In this document: positions 47,779-60,099 of the stretch, in pieces
How positions within the stretch are numbered: position 1 is the stretch's first letter
How the letters are laid out: every line of letters starts with the position of its first letter
Assembly: GCA_019671005.1 (NCBI GenBank)
Contig: CM033738.1
Location: 16,208,202-16,272,201, forward strand
DNA length: 64,000 nt
Direction: 5' to 3'
Source of the DNA: Hibiscus mutabilis
Taxonomy: Eukaryota > Streptophyta > Magnoliopsida > Malvales > Malvaceae
Made by a program: the position numbers and the translations under genes
Notes under the pieces: generated by a model
What the model was told of the DNA's origin: nothing
Seen by the model: the letters and a program-made list of their open reading frames with translations, nothing else
Database searches by the model: none

Positions 47779-49461
47779 TTCCAACCTGGTTTACATTAAT
47801 AACAAGGAAATTGAAAAATGTCATTTTCCCCCCAAAAAGAATGAGTTTTTTTAGAAGAAAGATCATTCTCATGAAAGCAAAGAAATAAGATCTTATTTTA
47901 TTTTGATACAAGACAAATGCTACAAATCTTTCTATACTTTCGATGACATTCCTTAAAACTGATCGAATGAACAAATTAAATCTCGATTTATTTTCATTTG
48001 GGTTAGTTTCAATTATTTTGCGAATGCGAAAAGCATACACTATGAAAGCTCAACTGATTCTTTGAGCTATGATTGTAGGTTTCAAAGTACCAATAAATAT
48101 ACAAGACTTTTTAGGTCAAGGAAATGGCCTGGATATGTACCAAATGCACATTGGCTTTCATGGTACCATAGCTTATGGATTAGCATTATGGCTCAACTAA
48201 TCCTTCAATGTTGAAAGTGCGGTCATGTACAGGTTTGTAGAGTATAAGGTTTTGACCCAACTTTTTGTAGGAGTTTGGTCAGATTAAAGAAACACACCCA
48301 AACCTATTGCTAATAGGGAAAAGAAACTTGCAAAAAAGCTCATTGAAAATCAATTCATTTTTTAGTATTTGTACATAGTTTTTGCAATGTAATATGCTTT
48401 TGATTTGGAACAGATTTACTTGTGGTAATGTTCACTCATAGATCCTTTGTGTCTAGCGCAATTTTAGACTGATAGTTATTATTTTAAGATTTAACTGTTG
48501 GATTAAAATCTGCAATTGTGGGCATATATGTATAATGTATGTTGCTATTATAAAGTATGACACGAAATTAAGTGACCAATTATGTTACACGTGTTATAGG
48601 TATTAAATTGTCATGTAATTAAAAGTGTAGATACCATAAGTTATAGTTATAACTCAATGAGGGTAGAATTGTAAATATTAATAAGCTATTTTTTAATTCA
48701 GTTTATATAATGGGTAGTGGTCCCCAAGATATACGTTAACTTGCATATCTTGCCTTCTCCGTCAGAGAGTTGTGTGGCAAGAGATAATCTATCATCTTGG
48801 AAGATCAAACCCTTTCTAGAAAATCTCCATCAATACATTCAAGTACGCTTTCGGAAATCTAGTCTTTGTTCTTAATGATTTGATATATATAAATCTTGGG
48901 TTTATTATTAGTATGAATATATTTTGGCTTCAAAAGGTGATCAGTGCCCGGTTATGTCAAATCATTAAGATCTAATTATTTAGAATTTATCGCAAGTTTC
49001 TTTTATGGTGTGATAACGTATTAATGTTCGGTTTCTGTTTTGTTTATAATCACATCCAATAGTTTTAGTATATTATATTTGTGCGATTAATATTCCAGAT
49101 TTTAGCAAGAACTCTATGCGATTGGATTGAATTAATTCAAAGGTTATGAATTGCGTGCTTTGGATGTTTTTCAATTGATTAACTACTGTCGAATGATTTT
49201 CTTTTGATCTTCGTTGATTAACTTTTTGGTTTTGCAGCAATTAAAATTGTGTATGTAGTTAATCATGAAAATCATGTTTCTGTTTTCTTCGTTGATTAAC
49301 TTCCTCCCATGTTGCAAACCTGACAAAGGCAAATAGAATTACGATGTTTGGTTTGCACTGTAATCTCATATTTGCTAGCAAAGTGTAATATAGGATTACA
49401 TAGGCAATCTTAAATTTTTGACCAATTTACCTTTATCTATAGATATCATACAAGGAGTCTA
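47779..49461. other. Unassigned DNA before LINE 2
   Basis: At about 47895-48200 one plus-strand frame has a single stop over roughly 300 nt. Its conceptual product was not recognised. From about 48700 the sequence may be the 5' untranslated part of the LINE that follows, but no promoter or boundary was fixed. Confidence 0.4.
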
Positions 49462-50730
49462 ATGGACACTGTTGTAGACCGCCGGCCGGGAGTTCTGAAG
49501 AAGGAGCAGCCGCAGAAGTTTACTGGTGGAAAACGATCAGAAAATGGGTCTGAATCGAAAATCTCAATCTATGTTAATTACGTCAGTAAGAGAATTCATC
49601 GCTCAACATTGAAGGAGGCGTTTTCTGTGGACGGAAGGGTGACGAATGTTTATATCGCCTACAACAATGCGAGGAGAGTCGATAGCAACTACACCTTTGC
49701 CTTTGTCAGGTTTGCAACTTGGGAGGAAGCTGCTAGAGTAGTGGATCAAGGAAACAACAGGAGAATGGATGGTCTCTTCATAAAAGTTTTCCATGCTAAG
49801 AAGTCATATAAACCCCACACGTCTGGTAGAGAGTATAGGTTCAAAAAGGATAACTTTAGTGCGCCGGGGAAGAGAACATTTTCGGAAGTCAAGCCTGGGA
49901 GATCTTACATAGATGTTTTGCTGGACATTTGTTCTTATATAAGAAGGATATCCAACCGTCCAACTCCAACAATCAGGTTGACATTACTATTCAGCTACCA
50001 TTCTCGCCTTCAGAATCAGAGTGGCTTAACCAGAGCTTTGTAGGTCAAATCAAAAGCATGTACGATGCTGACTTTGTTCAGCAAGCTTTGCGGTCTGGTG
50101 GATTCAAGGTCAAGGTTAGCGTTTGGTCAGGATTTTTTTGTCATTATTCAATGTTTAGAAGTCGAACAAGTTCAAATCTTGTGGGATCTCAAGAACTCCC
50201 TTCTTAGCACCTGGCTCGAAGACCTGGATTCCGTGGACAACTTTGTGTCATCTAGAAAACTGAAGATATGGGTTAACATTGAAGGCCTTCCATTTTATGC
50301 ATGGGATGAAAAAGTGATCAAGTCTATTGCTAACAAATGGGGGAACATTGTTAAGATTAATGAAGAAACTCTATCCATAAGTCGATTCGATTATGCTCGT
50401 GTTCTCTTGGGGGTGAAAGCTATATCGGATGTTCCATCGTCCGCCTCAGTGTCCTTGAACGGAGAAAAGTTCAATGTAAAGATGTGGACGGCCGCCTTCG
50501 AGGACAATCGTTGCTGGATAGATGAAGGATCGCCGGTGCCTTCAACCGATGAAATGGCAAATTGCCACTTCGAAGACTTCCCTATTGAAATTAATGATTC
50601 GGCGGCTGCTCAAATCCTTACGTCAGAAAGAATAATTTTCAACAGAAATAATCCAAACGTGCTCGATTTGCATCCCTCTATGTTAAATGATAATAATCCT
50701 GAAAGGATAGCAAAGGACAAACCAATTTAG
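49462..50730 (+). pseudogene. LINE 2 ORF1: RRM plus DUF4283-like domain
   Basis: The start ATG 49462 gives M-D-T-V-V-D-R-R. Residues about 34-110 are an RNA recognition motif: I-S-I-Y-V-N-Y-V-S-K (RNP2-like) and N-Y-T-F-A-F-V-R-F (RNP1-like). Plant LINEs often carry such an RRM in ORF1. The following part changes frame near 49925 and back near 50135 at a T run. In the corrected order it reads E-W-L-N-Q-S-F-V-G-Q-I-K, then L-K-I-W-V-N-I-E-G-L-P-F-Y-A-W, a DUF4283-like nucleic-acid-binding pattern. The end TAG is 50728-50730. The two compensating indels make it non-functional. Confidence 0.8.
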
Positions 50731-51243
50731 TTGGAGGTCCTACCTGCGGTTTCAACAAAGCCTGCGTGTCTGCATGACGTTACCATATCTATGGCCACGG
50801 ATGTTTCAAGCTCCTCTTCAGGAATCAGGAGCCCGTTGCTGCAAAGTTGGACAAAGGGACGGGCCTGTTACTAAAAGCATATCACCCTGGTTACTCAGAT
50901 CTCAGTCGGTTATTAGTAAACGGGTCACCTTTAACCCAGCAGATGAGAATCAAAGGCAAAAAATCCAAAGGGGCCTAATAACCGAGAATTACCAATAGGA
51001 GATGATCTTGGCTCAACCGAAACCCACGCCCCTCTAGTTATCGTTAAATCTTGTTATACATCGGATTCTCTTGAAGAAGAAGCCATGAATACTCTAGAGG
51101 TTTGCAATTTATCAGGATTGTTCTTTAAGGCCAACGACAAATAAGTTTATAGAAGAATCGTGGAACTGGTTTCGAATAAGGGTGTTGACCGGAACTAAAG
51201 GTACGCAAAGCCCTTTCTGATTTCGTGTTTTGTTGATTTATTT
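50731..51243. other. Linker between LINE 2 ORF1 and ORF2
   Basis: Broken coding traces only. No separate gene. Confidence 0.5.
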
Positions 51244-51867
51244 ATGAACCAGTGTTTCTTTCTGTCTTGGAATGTAAGAGGCTTGGGCAGAGCCGAAAAG
51301 AAAGCATCGGTTAAAAGACACAGCTTAGTCAGCAAACCCAGCATTGTATTTATCTAAGAATCTAAGTTGAAGGTAGTTGATGATAGAGTGGTAAATCAAA
51401 TATGCAACAGACGGAATAATTTCAGTTAGGTTTTTTCCCCTTCTATTGGCTCGGTTGGAGGCCTCATCTGTTTATGAGACTCAAATGTTTTTGAGTGTAG
51501 ATCAACCTTTATCCAGAATAATTTTATATTGTTGTTGGGGGTTTTACATCTCCAATCCAAAAGTCTTAATTGCATGTTGGTCAACATATATGCGCCAACC
51601 ATTCTGCTGAAAGACATCTTTTGTTTATAGAGATAATGTCCAAAATAGAGTAAAATTTACCAATTTTATTGGACGGCGACTTCAACGCAGTACGGGTAGT
51701 TGAGGAAAGGATTGGGGTTAGTATGAAGAGGGGCGATATGAAGATTTTTTAAGACTTAATCGATTTGCTAGGTCTCATCGATCTTGCGCCTTCAGGACGG
51801 TTTTACAATTGGTCCAACTATCGTGAGAAAGCAACTTGGAGCAGACTGGATTATTTTTTACTGTCTT
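51244..51867 (+). pseudogene. LINE 2 ORF2 endonuclease, truncated by a gypsy element
   Basis: The APE-type endonuclease would nick target DNA. ATG 51244 opens M-N-Q-C-F-F-L-S-W-N-V-R-G-L-G, the conserved N-x-R-G-L-G start of plant LINE ORF2. A stop (TAA) replaces a residue just before E-S-K-L (catalytic Glu region). N-I-Y-A-P (about 51583-51597) and D-G-D-F-N-A-like residues (about 51672) follow in shifting frames. The sequence breaks off at 51867, where the gypsy 2 LTR begins. The reverse transcriptase part is not in this window. Confidence 0.8.
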
Positions 51868-52259
51868 TGTAACACCCCCTTGTAGGGATCCAGGTCGAAA
51901 GGCATTACCTAAAAACAATGCGATAATCGGTGTAATAACCTTTAATCAATATTCGATAAATTAGTGTTAATATATTGACAAACAATGTCGAGCGTTCCTA
52001 CAAGTTCAGTTAATCCAAAATAGACTGTGATTATCCAATAGGGGCCAATTTAAAATTTTTATAAGTTTTAGGGACTAATTTGTAATTTTAGCATTAGGGA
52101 GGTCCTTTTCTAAAATTTAACATTACTATGCTGAAATTCAACTTGTTTGCCATGATCATGCAAATTTTCACGTTAATCGGGGTTTATTTACTAGCACAAT
52201 TAATCTTTCCAATAAATAGTGACCATTTCATAAGTTTCTAGAATTATTAATTGACTTAC

Positions 52260-52625
52260 CAGAAACCGTATCGATACTCGGGAGGCCGCATCGATACGCC
52301 TAATTAAGACCGTTAAAGCAGTTATGAATCAATGAGCCTGTATCGATACGATGTATACTCGTATAGATACTCTAAGCATTTAATAATTATCAGAATTCGA
52401 TAAACAAGGCTCGTATCGGTACAGCTAAGGAACGGTACCGGTATGAGTTGACCAAGGTTGGCTATTTCGATACACCCTAATGATCGTACTGATACAATTA
52501 ATTTTTTAAATTCTAGTGTTGACTTTTCGTATCGGTATGCCCTTTGACGTATCGATACGCTATGTTGACCATGTCCAAATATGCATACCCGTTCGATACG
52601 CCATCACCCATATCGATACGCCCTG
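52260..52625. repeat. Array of GTATCGATAC-type words in gypsy 2 LTR
   Basis: Palindromic GTATCGATAC and variants (GTATCGGTAC, GGTACCGGTA, TTCGATACG) occur about a dozen times in 365 bp. The words are the same as in gypsy 1 (3420-3780), although the rest of the two LTRs is not obviously alignable. Confidence 0.75.
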
Positions 52626-53429
52626 CACTGTAATGACAGATTTCGACTGGTTTTTATCCAATTTAACCTATCAAACGATGTCCAAATTCAATGAAACTTT
52701 ACCAGCAAGATTATAATATGACAATCTACTAGCATGCCAAATTTTATGTTAATGTTGATCTGTTTACTAAGCTTTCACTTTCTTAAGCTAATTATGCCAC
52801 TTTTAGCCAAATTTTTAATGGTCATTTAGGGCCCTTAAGGCTTATACATGCCACCGGCATTATACGCATAACAAAAGGACTAAAAGTGACTAATCTAACT
52901 ACTTTGCCACCATTCTAGGAGTTTATAAAGGCAAAATACATTACTTTAGCTTGATAGTGACTTGCCAAAACTTCCGACTAGCTCTGATCTTGACCCGATG
53001 ACTTTATCGACCTAAAATGCATGAGATGAAATGCGTTAGGCATACTTTGCCTAGTGAAGTAGTCACAATATTACCAAAAATACGATATGCAATCAAATGC
53101 ATGCTTAGGCAATATCTTCATGGCATTTCATCAATGTTCAATAACAATGCAACAAGTTCAATATTGATGGTTCTTTTATTCCATGTCAATAGTTCATATC
53201 AAACGATAATAACCCTTGGATCGATCATGATAGTGGATACGCGGATTCCTATGCCTCGCCAAATCAATAATGGTCTAGTCCCTCCGCCTCACCAATTAAC
53301 CAACACAACATCCCTTTGCCTCGCCAATATAAATGCTGTAGCCCAAGGACCGTTGTCCACCCGTACCAATGAGCTCGTAAATCCTATGGCATGCCAATTG
53401 TATCCAATGTCCACTCGAATCCAAGGTCC

Positions 53430-53770
53430 GATAATTTAGGCCAATATTCAATACATTATCAATATCAATAGGTTCAATGATTCAATAACAATATGTTGAC
53501 CCTTAGGTCCATTTCAATGATCCGATGAGTTCGATAACAATAGTTGGCCAATGACACATGTTCAATGATTCAATAACAATGGTAATAGTTCCATGGTCAA
53601 TTTCCATTGATCAATAACAATGCAATGATCTTTTCAATGGCATGTCAATGGTCAATATTCAATAATTCAATGACAATAAACAATACTCTATAGTTCAATG
53701 GAAATGTTCGATGCTCCATGATTCAATGACAATGCTCAATATTCAATGTTTCAATAGCTCAATAAGAAAG
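53430..53770. repeat. Degenerate 'caatgattcaataacaatg' array in gypsy 2 LTR
   Basis: Overlapping copies of TTCAATGATTCAATAACAAT with substitutions fill about 340 bp. Units are roughly 20-45 bp. No coding potential. Confidence 0.65.
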
Positions 53771-54870
53771 CTTACCAAAGCTCACCAATACACCCTCCAA
53801 ATGGTTTGATGCAATGGCTTTATTATCATTGTTAGCACCAAGATATTCAATGAAAATGAAACCGGGAAGGCACCTAGCCAAATCTCGAGACTCCGACTAC
53901 ACTCACCTTGATTTCTGTAACTCTTAAGGCTTCTGGATTACAATTCCCTTGCCTTTAGCTCTAGTAGGAGATGGTGGTTGATCTTCCAAAGCTTAAGCTA
54001 TACAAAAGATTAAGGTAATTGTTACAATCATATTCAATGATTCAAAATCAATATCCAAGCTTAATAAAGCTTGTAGACAACATTAGCTCCATGGACTTAA
54101 GCCTATAACACATAGGTTCAAACTTTGACTTCCAAGACCTAATCTTGAAATTAAGCTTCAAATACCTGTGGAATCAATAAATTATTTGAGGGGTTTAACT
54201 CACCAATCCAAGAGCTTTAATTTGGTGTTTTGAAATCAAATAAACTCCAAAGATTGAAGTGAGGTGCTTGCTTGAGCTTAGAGAAGAATATGACAATGGT
54301 GGTGCTTGCTTAGTTTTGATGGATAAAGATGAAGAAAAATTGGGAGCTTGGTCTTGGTTGTAAAAAAATGCTTTTACTTCCCTTTCAAAGCTTACATATC
54401 CGATGCTCTCCTTGGCCATAGGATAGCTATCATCTTTTCCACCCTTTCAAGAACCAATAATAAGATTACCTACCAACAAGGGTAAGCTTTAATTTATATT
54501 AAATTCTTTTCTTGCTTTATTAAAGGACGATGACTATATGTTATCTTTCTTAATTCCCATGTTCATTTCACGTGATTATGCTAAGCAAGGTGGTGAATCA
54601 CCCAAAAAAATTAGGATAATTACGAGGGTGGTCCTTCAACTTCCAAAAGTTTACACTTTTACCTCAAAACTTTCAATTCTCATAAATTAGTCACTAAATG
54701 ACTTTCAATTCTTTCAAAAAGGTCCAAGATCAATAATTAAGCTTAATTGAGGTTCATTTCATTACAATTGAGTACAATAAAGGAGTCAAAACATTGATTG
54801 GACCATTTTGATACAAAATTTTCGATCACCGGAACCTAATTCTGACTATACTCATTTTCGAGGTGTTACA

Positions 54871-54895
54871 GCTCTCCCCTTTTACGAAAAAATTT
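54871..54895 (-). other. Polypurine tract of gypsy 2
   Basis: On the minus strand AAAAGGGGAGAGC directly precedes the LTR start TGTAACACC. Upstream the 'aaatttgaggacaaattttt' motif is the usual 3' end of gypsy pol. Confidence 0.8.
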
Positions 54896-54949
54896 GTCCT
54901 CAAATTTTTATCTAAAGCGAAGAGATGAGGGTACTATTCTTCATCGTCT

Positions 54950-55268
54950 CTTTCGGTTCCCAAGTGGCTTCTTCCACTAAATGACTCCTCTAGAGAACTT
55001 TGACTAATGGCACCGACTTGTTACGAAGCCTCTTGACTTCTCTTGCAAGAATCTGTACCGGTTCTTCCAATAGGTCAAATTTGGTTGGATCTGCACATAT
55101 TTCAGTTCAATGATATGCGAAGGATCGGATCGGTACTTGTGAAGCATGGACACGTAAAAGACATCATGAATCTTGCTGAATTCTGAGGGCAATGCTAAAC
55201 GGTAGGTTATCGGGCTGACTTTCTCAATGACGTCAAAAGGTCCAATGAATTGGGGACTTGTTACCTCT
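54950..55268 (-). pseudogene. Gypsy 2 integrase C-terminal part
   Basis: The minus-strand translation reads T-S-P-Q-F-I-G-P-F-D-V-I-E-K, then Y-R-L-A-L-P-S-E-F, then I-H-D-V-F-Y-V-S-M-L-H-K-Y. This is the tail (GPF/Y module) typical of plant gypsy integrases. It is separated from the core by the 1.6-kb insert at about 55269-56877 and contains stops. Confidence 0.8.
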
Positions 55269-56877
55269 CTAAAAGTACTATTTTAATATCAATCTTACAA
55301 TGCTTTTGCTTGTTTTAGGTACATTTAGTTGCATTAGGATGTTAAAACCATGCATTTGCATAAGAAGTTTAGAATTCTATCTATGCCAATGTGAAGGGTT
55401 GTTTTGTTGGCAATTTTGCAGGTTTGGCATAGTATTTGGCCCGAAAAAGCAACACAGGAAGGAATGCCAGAGAGAATGCTGAGTGTTGTTGGTATAGATG
55501 GACTAGACAATGCCAACCACCGGTTGGCAAAGAAGTGAACTTGATGCATGCCAAGAAGCTGTTGAACTCCCAAAAAATAGGATAAGATCATGCTCCGAAA
55601 AGATAGCAATTGGATCAATCTCTGAGAAAATAACGGATAAGATAGTGCCAAGATTACTTGGCAGATGCATGCCAAGCTTGGATGCCAAGGCAGCATCGAC
55701 AGTATGACGTCAGCACTAACCTGATCAACTTTCATTCAAATTCAGATAAGATCTCATCTTTTATTCTTTCAGCATTTAAAATTCAAATGAGAAGCTTATT
55801 CTATTCCCTCCTTGCACGCCTATTTAAAGACCAAGCAAGCAAGCATACGATGAGTGGCTTTTGGGGATATTTGGTGGTGCTTGATCGTGAGTGATCGGAG
55901 TGAGGAGTTAGAGTGCGACGATTGACAACTGGCCGTACCAAGGAAGGTGGTTCGACTACTTGGCCGAGAGCCTGGATCTTGAGGGCTGCATCGAGAGACC
56001 CTTCTCCCCCATTCTCTTGTTTTAAGTAGTTTTAATTTCATTTTAATAATGATGTATTTGGAAAATGTTTGTGAATTTTGGGTTAAATCCCTCACCATGA
56101 ACTAATCTAATAGTTGGTGGGGGATGTTTTGCTTTGAACGCTATTTTATGTTTTAGTTTTTGATAATAAATCTGTTTTGGCAATGTTTTATATATTCGAC
56201 ATACTTCAATGTTTCCTAAATACTATGCCAAGCGAGAGCTGGCAATGTTGGGCTATTGCTCCTCAATATCTTAACAGACTTGGGGTGGCAACGATTAAGT
56301 TGTTGAATACTGAGGAGAGAAGCTTCAAGAGAAGTCGTTCAATTAGATGAACTTACTTCGTAAGTGAAATCTACCCCTTAGGAGTATAGATTGGATCTTA
56401 ATCAAATTGGTTTATTTAAAAGCATGCACTATAGAGATATAGGGGTTTTTACATGATCAATTTAGGGTAATGACCATCGTGAGAGGCTTTGCTAATTTTG
56501 AATCTGCTCGGCAAACAATGCCAAGACAGGTTGTTATTAAAGGCTGGCACAACATGAATAGCGTGAAAACCAGGCATTCCCTGCCAACGCTCATCATTCA
56601 TTAATGCACCTTCCTTGACAACGTCTTTACTTTACTTTTATTTCTTTTCTATTCAATTATTTCTAAAACCAACTTCAAAACAAAATAACTTTTTCTCAAG
56701 ACAAGTAACAATCAAAGCAATTGAATTCCAAGTCAATCTCTGTGGGATCGATACTCAGCTTAACTACTGTTTTACTTGCAGACCGTGTATACTTGCAGGC
56801 AAAAGACTCATCTTGGCACTGTTTTATACTTTTTCAATACATATCTTCTACCCCCTTTTTCCAGCATTCACTTAGAG
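55269..56877 (+). mobile_element. Inserted Tat/Athila-like LTR (probable solo LTR)
   Basis: This interrupts the gypsy 2 integrase. It has an LTR-like promoter (CTATTTAAAGACC, about 55820), a long U5 with 'catgaactaatctaatagtt' and, near its end, 'ctgtgggatcgatactcag' followed by an 'accgtgtatacttgcagg' stretch. These are typical of Tat/Ogre/Athila LTR ends. TTGGCA and TGCCAA words recur at least fifteen times. No internal genes are present. The boundaries and a target duplication are not clear, and the two flanking gypsy pieces both seem to cover the same S-P motif. Confidence 0.5.
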
Positions 56878-58180
56878 AGTCTATAGGACTCAATTTCCTC
56901 TTCTTGTCGAACCTCATAATTTTCTTCCACGGTGACACTTTGAGAAAAGCTTTTTCACCAACATCGTATTGGATATCCCTTCATTTAAGATCGGCATAGG
57001 CCTTTTACCGGTCAAAGGCTGCCTTCAAGCGATCGTGGATGATGGTAACCCGTTCTTTGATTTCTCGAAGTAGGTCAAGGCCCAACATCTTGCCTTCTCT
57101 GAGTTCAGACCAACACTGTGGAGTTCTGCAACGTCTGCCGTACAACGCCTCAAATGGTTCCATCTCCATAGAAGCTTGATAACTATTGTTGTAGGCAAAT
57201 TCGATAAGAGATTAGGATTTCTCCCAAGATCCACCAAAATCAATGAGACATACTCAAAGCATGTCTTCCAGAATCTGTAATAAAGGATTTCAATAACAAT
57301 ACTTGTTTCTATTGGTTCAATGGAAGGAGTTTTCGATATTTACCTGAATTACCTTTCTGACTGGCCGTTAGACTAAGGGCGAAACGTGGTACTAAGGTTA
57401 ACTCTAGTACCCATAGCATCTTGCAATGTTCTCCAGAATTGAGAGGAAAATCGTGGGTCTCGATCGGAGATGATAGACTTAGGTACTCCATAAAGTCTCA
57501 CAACTTCTTTGATGTTCAAGTCAGCTAACTTTGGTAGACTGTGGTCCATTCTAACTGGTAAAAAGTGTGCCGACTTGGTGAAGCGGTCCACAATGACCTA
57601 TATAGCATCATGTTTGGCGGGAGTTAAAGGCAAACCACAAACGAAGTCCATGGTAATCTTCTCCCACTTTCATTGTGGTAGGTCGATGGGTTGCAATAGG
57701 CCGGTAGTAACACGATGTTCACCTTTGACACGCTGGCATATACGGCACTTGTACACGAAATTAACTATTGTTTCATGCCTGGCCACCAATAGAGTTCTTG
57801 GAGATCATTGCACATTTTAACAGAACCCAAGTGTACAGAGAAGGAGCTTGAGTGAGCTTGTTTTAGAATATCATTACGGAGAGTTTCATCGTTGGGTACA
57901 CAAATTTGATTACGATAGCATAGAAGACCTTTAGAATTAATTCTGAAGTCGGATTCATCATCACCTTGCAGCTTAGAAGAAATGGATTGCAACTGAGGGT
58001 CTTGATGCTGTAAAGCCTTGATTCTTGATACGATGGTAGACTGAACCTGGAGTTCAGCTACGGGACAACGATGCTTCCGAAGATGGAAGTGTGCATTAAT
58101 AGCATGAGCGGCTACAATACAATGATCATTTAATGAGTTTGATACAATGACAATATATGGTTCAAGTTTTAATGACAATA
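56878..58180 (-). pseudogene. Gypsy 2 integrase zinc finger and core
   Basis: Order on the minus strand: the linker and HHCC region at about 58178-57765 (N-D-I-L-K-Q-A-H, then Y-W-W-P-G-M-K, preceding the zinc-binding Cys pair in another frame). The core follows from about 57591 with M-D-R-F-T-K-S-A-H-F (first Asp) and I-S-D-R-D-P-R-F (second Asp). In the frame with stops, N-G-Q-S-E-R marks the catalytic Glu near 57350. Then comes V-S-P-W-K-K-I-M-R-F (about 56900). Several frame changes and stops make it inactive. Confidence 0.8.
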
Positions 58181-58269
58181 CATACCAAGCTGAGGTTTGC
58201 GGCTGAGTGCATCAGCTACAACATTGGCCTTGCCCAGATGGTAGTCAATGACTAGGTCATAGTCTTTAA

Positions 58270-59480
58270 GGAGTTCAATCCATCTTAATTGTCAAAGATT
58301 CAACTCCTTTTGAGTCAGAAGATACTTGAGACTTTTATGGTCGGTAAAGAGATAACACTTCTCCCCGTAGAGATAATGCCTCCAGATTTTCAATGCAAAG
58401 ACAACTGCTGCCAATTCTAAATCGTGTGTAGGGTAGTTCAACATACGTGGCTTGAGTTGTCGAGATGCATAAGCTATGACCTTGACTTCTTGCATAAAAC
58501 ACATCCTAACCCGAGATGCGATGCATCATTATAGACCATGTAGTCCTTGCCAGACTCGGGTTGGATTAGAACGAGTGCATAAGTCAAAACTTATTTTAGC
58601 TGGTCAAAGCTTCTTTGTTGTTCCTCGGTCCAAACAAAAATAGCATTTTTTCTCAATAACTTTGTCAATGGGGCTGCTATCATGGAAAATCCTTTCACGA
58701 ATCTTCGGTAATAGCCAGCTAGACCAAAGAAGCTTCTTACTTCTCCGATGTTCTTCGATGGTTTCCAATCTAGAATAACTTGGATTTTCTTCGGATCTAA
58801 TTGGATGCTTGAAGTCGATACAATGTGCCCAAGGAAGGAAACTTCGGTGAGCCAAAACTCACACTTGAAATTTTTGCAAACAATTGTTTCTCCCGCAGGG
58901 TCTGCAACACAATTCGAAGGTGATTTCGATGTTCTGCAGTATTCTTGGAGTAGATCAATATATCATCGATGAATACCACCACAAACTTGTCCAAATAGGG
59001 TCTAAAAACTCGGTTCATCAAGTCCATAAAGGCTATCGATGCATTGTTTAGCCCAAATGGCATCACCAAGAATTCGTAATGCCCGTACATAGTACGAAAG
59101 GCAATCTTGGGTACACCGCGTTCTTTAACTCTCATTTGATAGTACCCTGACCTTAGATTGATCTTGGAAAACATAGTGGCATCCTTAAACTAATCGAACA
59201 AGTCATCTATTCTCGGTAGAGGATACTTGTTCTTAATGGTCACCTTGTTTAATTGCTGGTAGTCGATACACAACCTTATAGATCCATACTTTTTTCCACA
59301 AAGAGGACCAGAGCTCCCCAAGGTGAAGAACTCAGTCGAATGAAACCCTTGTCAAGAAGGTCTTGAATCTGAGTGTTTAGTTCTTTAAGCTCAACTGCGG
59401 CCATATGGTAAGGTGCAATGAAAACTAGAGCTATTCCAAGTTGCACTTCGATGCCAAATTCCACTTCACGGGTTGGAGGT
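58270..59480 (-). pseudogene. Gypsy 2 reverse transcriptase and RNase H
   Basis: From 59464 the N-terminal part reads L-N-T-Q-I-Q-D-L-L-D-K-G-F-I-R. The palm follows in frame at 59174: F-S-K-I-N-L-R-S-G-Y-Y-Q, then P-F-G-L-N-N-A and the catalytic F-I-D-D-I-L-I-Y-S-K (about 58965). RNase H is at 58504-58295 with V-I-A-Y-A-S-R-Q-L-K, then F-T-D-H-K-S-L-K-Y. The motifs are well kept, but at least three frame changes and stops separate them. Confidence 0.85.
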
Positions 59481-59639
59481 AAACCTAGAAGTTCATCAGG
59501 AAAGACATCAGAAAATTCACATACAGTATCAATATTAAACAGTTGAGGTTCATCCTTGGTTTATGAGGTCAAAGCATACAAGGATGGATTTTTCGAACTC
59601 ATCAGGGTGACGCTCTCCTTGCCAAGGCCTCGGAGGTAC

Positions 59640-60003
59640 AACTTCTTTTAAGAGCAATCTACCCAAGCTTGATGTTCATTGAGCCAATCCAGTCCAGTAT
59701 AACATTGAATTCGTGAATTGATAATGCCAATAGGTTAGTCGGAAAAGGAATCCCTTGGATCATTAAGGGACAATTCTTATACACCAGGCTTATGGTGACA
59801 CAATCACCCAATGGATTGGTTACAGAGATCTTAGATACTACGGGTTCAAAAGACATCTTATGCTTCTTAGCTAACATCGTACTAATGAAAGAAAGTGTAG
59901 AGCCATGATCAATCAATGCATAAATAGAATGATAGTACAACTCAAAGGTACCTGCAATGATGTCAGGATTATCCTCTTCCTCACGGCTCCTCACATGGCA
60001 CAT
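59640..60003 (-). pseudogene. Gypsy 2 protease
   Basis: This 114-codon frame holds the retropepsin active site A-L-I-D-H-G-S-T-L-S-F-I-S. Gypsy relatives usually have D-P-G-S-T, so one position before the Gly differs, while Asp and Gly are kept. The I-L-D-W-I-G motif near the end corresponds to the usual I-L-G-M-D-W. Frames before and after are broken. Confidence 0.8.
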
Positions 60004-60099
60004 TTGGGCAGGGGCCCTTGAATCTTGTCTGTTTGACAGCTTAGCCGAGCCACTGGGTTTCCCCTAGCCCCTGATGAAACCTGCTTCGATCATTTACCT

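Larger units (their letters stand above)
51868..54870 (-). repeat. 3' LTR of gypsy 2
   Basis: This is 3,003 bp. The plus-strand ends are TGTAACACCCCCTTG and CGAGGTGTTACA, inverse of the usual TGTAACACC...GTTACA. The polypurine tract stands next to 54870, giving the minus orientation. At 52260-52625 there are at least ten GTATCGATACG/GTATCGGTAC/GGTACCGGTA words. From about 53430 to 53770 there is a degenerate array of 'caatgattcaataacaatg'. The 5' LTR is missing because the element is truncated at about 61130. Confidence 0.85.

Noticed and set aside
53017..53439. 140-codon plus-strand frame as a protein gene
   Set aside because: It lies wholly in the gypsy 2 LTR and its repeat array. The translation has no domain.
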